Below are positions 59,356 through 64,000 of a stretch of DNA of 64,000 nt, in pieces. The stretch's first letter is position 1. The number at the start of each line of letters is the position of its first letter. Made by a program: the position numbers and the translations under genes. The DNA is from Sialis fuliginosa (taxonomy: Eukaryota; Arthropoda; Insecta; Megaloptera; Sialidae), in assembly GCA_961205875.1 (NCBI GenBank), contig OY540810.1, forward strand, positions 37,758,001 through 37,822,000, written 5' to 3'. The notes under the pieces are model-generated. The model made no database searches and was not told the DNA's origin. It worked only from the letters and a program-made list of their open reading frames with translations.

Positions 59356-62300
59356 TTATGACACTTTTTATTGGAATGCAATAAATTAACTTCTTTGTTG
59401 CTACAATGTTTCTGTATAACGACATAAATATATATTATAGTATTGTGGCATTTAAAAACTCTATCCATTCTGCAACACATATTTAGAAAAAAAATTTATC
59501 GATTATATCCATATTGTTTTTTTGTTATATAAACATGCGAGTAAATTTTACAATAAATATATTTTATTAATATTGTTACTTTATTTAATTTACCATAGTT
59601 TTATGGCATTGATTATTTAATGGTTTGTATGTTTATCACTGAATTGTATTCATGTTTAGACATATAAAAATTTATTTATTGGCACTGGTACAGCTTTTTA
59701 AGTAGTTAACGGTTAAAAATAATGTAGAAGTTTATATATAACTTTGTTTATAAGATATTGTAGCATTCAGTTTTAATGAAAATTATACAACAGGTGCCGG
59801 TTATTATTCACTTGTTAATAGAATGAATTCCCTAAGGAGGTTGGGGAGTTATTTTTGAGGAACAGGCAGTGTTCGCTGTTGCCAAAACTACGACTCGTCT
59901 TTCTCACTTGCACTCATGTATTTGCCATTACTTATTTTACAAAGCCAGGGCTGTTGCCATGTTTTGCATGTATATTTCACCAGTTTTTAAAATTATCTCA
60001 CTCGTAATTATGTTAAAAAACACATCAAACTTATATTCTGAAACTTGTTTACAATGACGCTTGATAATTTGCAAAAGTATTAAGGCCATAAAACATTCTG
60101 TCCATAAAATTTAATTAACTTACATTAGTAAGGTTTTTGTCCAATATTAGTTATTAATATAGTTTTCTATCTCACTCTTAAATTTAATATTGCACATATT
60201 ATGCCGTTCAGTATGTCTAAACTTTCTACTTGCAATTATCAATTGTTATCTGCCAGTGCTTTTTTATATGTATTTTTTTTGACAGCAGATAAACTGGAAA
60301 TCTTATTAAAATTTGTGCGTTTGCATACGTTCACTATTTGAGTAAGAATAAATACTTAATATTTTTGATGTAATTGTTGTTGATTTTTTTAAGGCGTTCT
60401 TTTATTGGTAGTTTTTAAGAAAAATAAGTATTTTCAGTTAGTAGAATCAACTCTAATTAGACTCAAAAACTCAAGGGACAACCGTGATCACAATAATCGG
60501 CACTTATTGTATTTTAATAATTTATTGCTATACTTAATTATAAGAACCTGTTTTAACAGAAAGGGCAAGATAATTATACAATTCTATCTACACTTTCAGA
60601 TTTAATTAATTACCTTAAATTATTCATCATGAATATTAATATAGCCCGCTATATTTGGTAATTAAATGCTAAAATACAAATATGTCTACAGAATGGGGTA
60701 AAAAACAGTGAATTAAAACTAAATCCTAAACAGATTTAAAATGATACAAAAAGGGCATAATTGCAAACACTTTTTTATATTCAAACATGAAGAGTGCAAA
60801 GAAAATATATTGACACTGGTCTTTTGTAAACAATTCAATTTTTCCTTATTTATTTAATCAGTACAAAATTTCTTTTTCTTTTTATTAATCGAAGATGAAA
60901 TAAACACCAATATATATATACAAACTCAATAAAAAAGTAAGTTTTTAACTTTTAGATAGCTTCATACTTTAATCTATATAATAGATACATTGCAAATGTA
61001 AGAAACTATTCGACATGTAGCATATACCTTATATTGTTATATTTTCACATAGTTTTCATAGAAATGAAATATAACTAGAACGCTTTAAGTTTAAATAGCT
61101 GGGTTTAGAGAATAAATATTGGACATAAATCAAATAAAAACATTTGCGCAACATACTTTACACACAGTTAGGAAGAAAAAAAATCTCAAAAATTATCTAT
61201 TCACTGGGTGCGAAGTAGATGGTGGGGGAAACAAAATTGATTGCAGCGCACGAAGTGGCTAAAAGGAAACTTGTGGCGGGCTCATTTTTAACTAAAAATA
61301 GAAAGGTCAACATGATTAACCACTAATAATTATAAAGAATTGTCTATAATATATATTTTACTATATTTTATTGATATTATTTGTTTAATTACTTACTTTT
61401 CATTTTGACAGCTATGTCAAAACCCGCCCTAGTTGTTGCTGTTATTGCGCATGCTATTATAATTACTGGGTGATATTTTGAATTTAAAAAAATAATTGCA
61501 ACTGGGCAGTGATATTTTTGTGTATATTCAAACTATTTTAGAGGTTCACTATCCTTGAATTTAAATTGTCTTGCAGAACATTAATTAATTAATTAATAAT
61601 CATACTTTTATTTTTTGATGATTAATTATGTATGTATACAAATTATTAGAAATACTAAAGATTTATGTGGGTGTAACTATTTAATAGGCTTTTATCTATT
61701 TATATTTCATTTCTACAAAAGTTTTATGAACATTATTGTATTTATCATATAGATTTATACAACGCAAACAGAATATAAAAAATATAATGTAAGAGAAACT
61801 ACATACGTGATATCTATACTAATAAAATCTAAGATAACAACATAGGTAAATACATAATATATATTTTATCAATTATCAATCATTCTATTTTTCATCTGAT
61901 TTATCAATCTCAACCAAACACTGAAAATTTCTTTTTATAAATATTACAATTTGAATTGATATAATTTGAATATTAATATTTTCTTGTATTAAAACTAAAT
62001 TAAGATTACATCTAAATACACTATTAAATCCAATTATTAGTTTTAAAGCATGTTATTTTAGTAGTCTTTTATAAGTTACATAGTTATTTTAATTTAAAAA
62101 AATCAAAACTCCCATTTTATGTTCTGTTTATCATTTTACAAATTATGCCATGAATTATAAAAGTAATAACTGTGCTTACTTCACAAAAAACTGTAAAAAG
62201 TTGTACTGATTTTTTGTTGTAATTTTAGTAATAACTACGGGACACTATATTTTTTCACATATTGTAATAAATAAAAAAGTAACACATATACAAAATTAAG

Positions 62301-62562
62301 GGCTGGCAAACGACATTTCAACTGGTTAACGATACGATTCTGGCAAATGAAAAATTATAAATCAAAATTGAACACAATAATTATTTCTTCAGATTTTGAT
62401 ATATTGTATCACTAGATACAATATATCAAATTGGCCTGCCCGCAATCTTCTTAGTCCTAAAATTGCCAACCCTCATACTAAATTATAATAACCATTACTA
62501 TGTGACATCAAATGTGAAAATAATATATTTGAAGTGAAGTTTTTACCTTTACATAAACTAAA
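59356..62562. other. Intergenic stretch between prominin-like gene and DHX15 (convergent)
   Basis: AT-rich DNA with no supportable gene. Short open frames (for example at 59869-60057 and 60405-60605) show no domain or splice context. Two inverted copies of 'gatatattgtatctag' meet at 62396-62430, a small palindrome in AT-rich DNA. Confidence 0.5.

Positions 62563-64000
<1,438 letters not shown>

Overview
The window is nuclear DNA of an animal, almost certainly an insect. It is very AT-rich, its genes have short GT-AG introns, and it is dense in miniature inverted-repeat transposable elements (MITEs). It carries the head-to-head pair of secreted ferritin genes (ferroxidase-type heavy-chain homologue and light-chain homologue, both with signal peptides) that is typical of insects. 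A hemipteran-like genome is possible, but the order cannot be fixed from the sequence alone. No bacterial-type operon, CRISPR array, rRNA or convincing tRNA was seen.

Layout. 1-16 kb holds no gene I can support. It is repeat-derived and includes a nested pair of hAT elements (8264-9179) and a 628-bp near-perfect palindrome (10836-11463). 16-22 kb carries a C2H2 zinc-finger gene (16672-17766, minus) and a decayed second copy (about 20600-21701, minus). Between the copies sits a palindromic composite element nested in another MITE. 22-27.2 kb holds hAT and PIF/Harbinger MITEs plus exon remnants of a TTF2/lodestar-like SNF2 ATPase. 27.4-31.1 kb holds a divergent pair: a three-exon THAP-domain gene (minus) and NOP53 (plus, four exons). 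33.6-38.0 kb holds a divergent pair of intronless genes, a p24/TMED cargo receptor (minus) and neugrin (plus). A 2250-bp PIF/Harbinger element with remnants of its coding regions has inserted between them. 40.3-54.6 kb is the ferritin locus: heavy-chain homologue on minus (four exons, first intron about 10.3 kb and full of repeats) and light-chain homologue on plus (two exons). The heavy-chain 5' leader contains a textbook iron-responsive element. 54.9-59.4 kb is a 15-exon prominin-like five-pass membrane protein gene (plus). 62.6-63.4 kb holds the last three exons of the RNA helicase DHX15/PRP43 (minus).

The genes are housekeeping or iron-metabolism genes and do not form one pathway apart from the ferritin pair. 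The two ferritin subunits co-assemble in the secretory pathway, where the TMED-type receptor also works. NOP53 and DHX15 both act in ribosome biogenesis or RNA processing. The accessory layer is the transposon population. At least six hAT elements have exact or near-exact 8-bp target duplications, at least five PIF/Harbinger elements have TTA/TAA duplications, and there are several palindromic (foldback) elements. I found no evidence of a new biochemical system. The observations most worth a second look are the iron-responsive element, the transposon that split a probable bidirectional promoter, the nested and palindromic elements, and the degraded gene copies.
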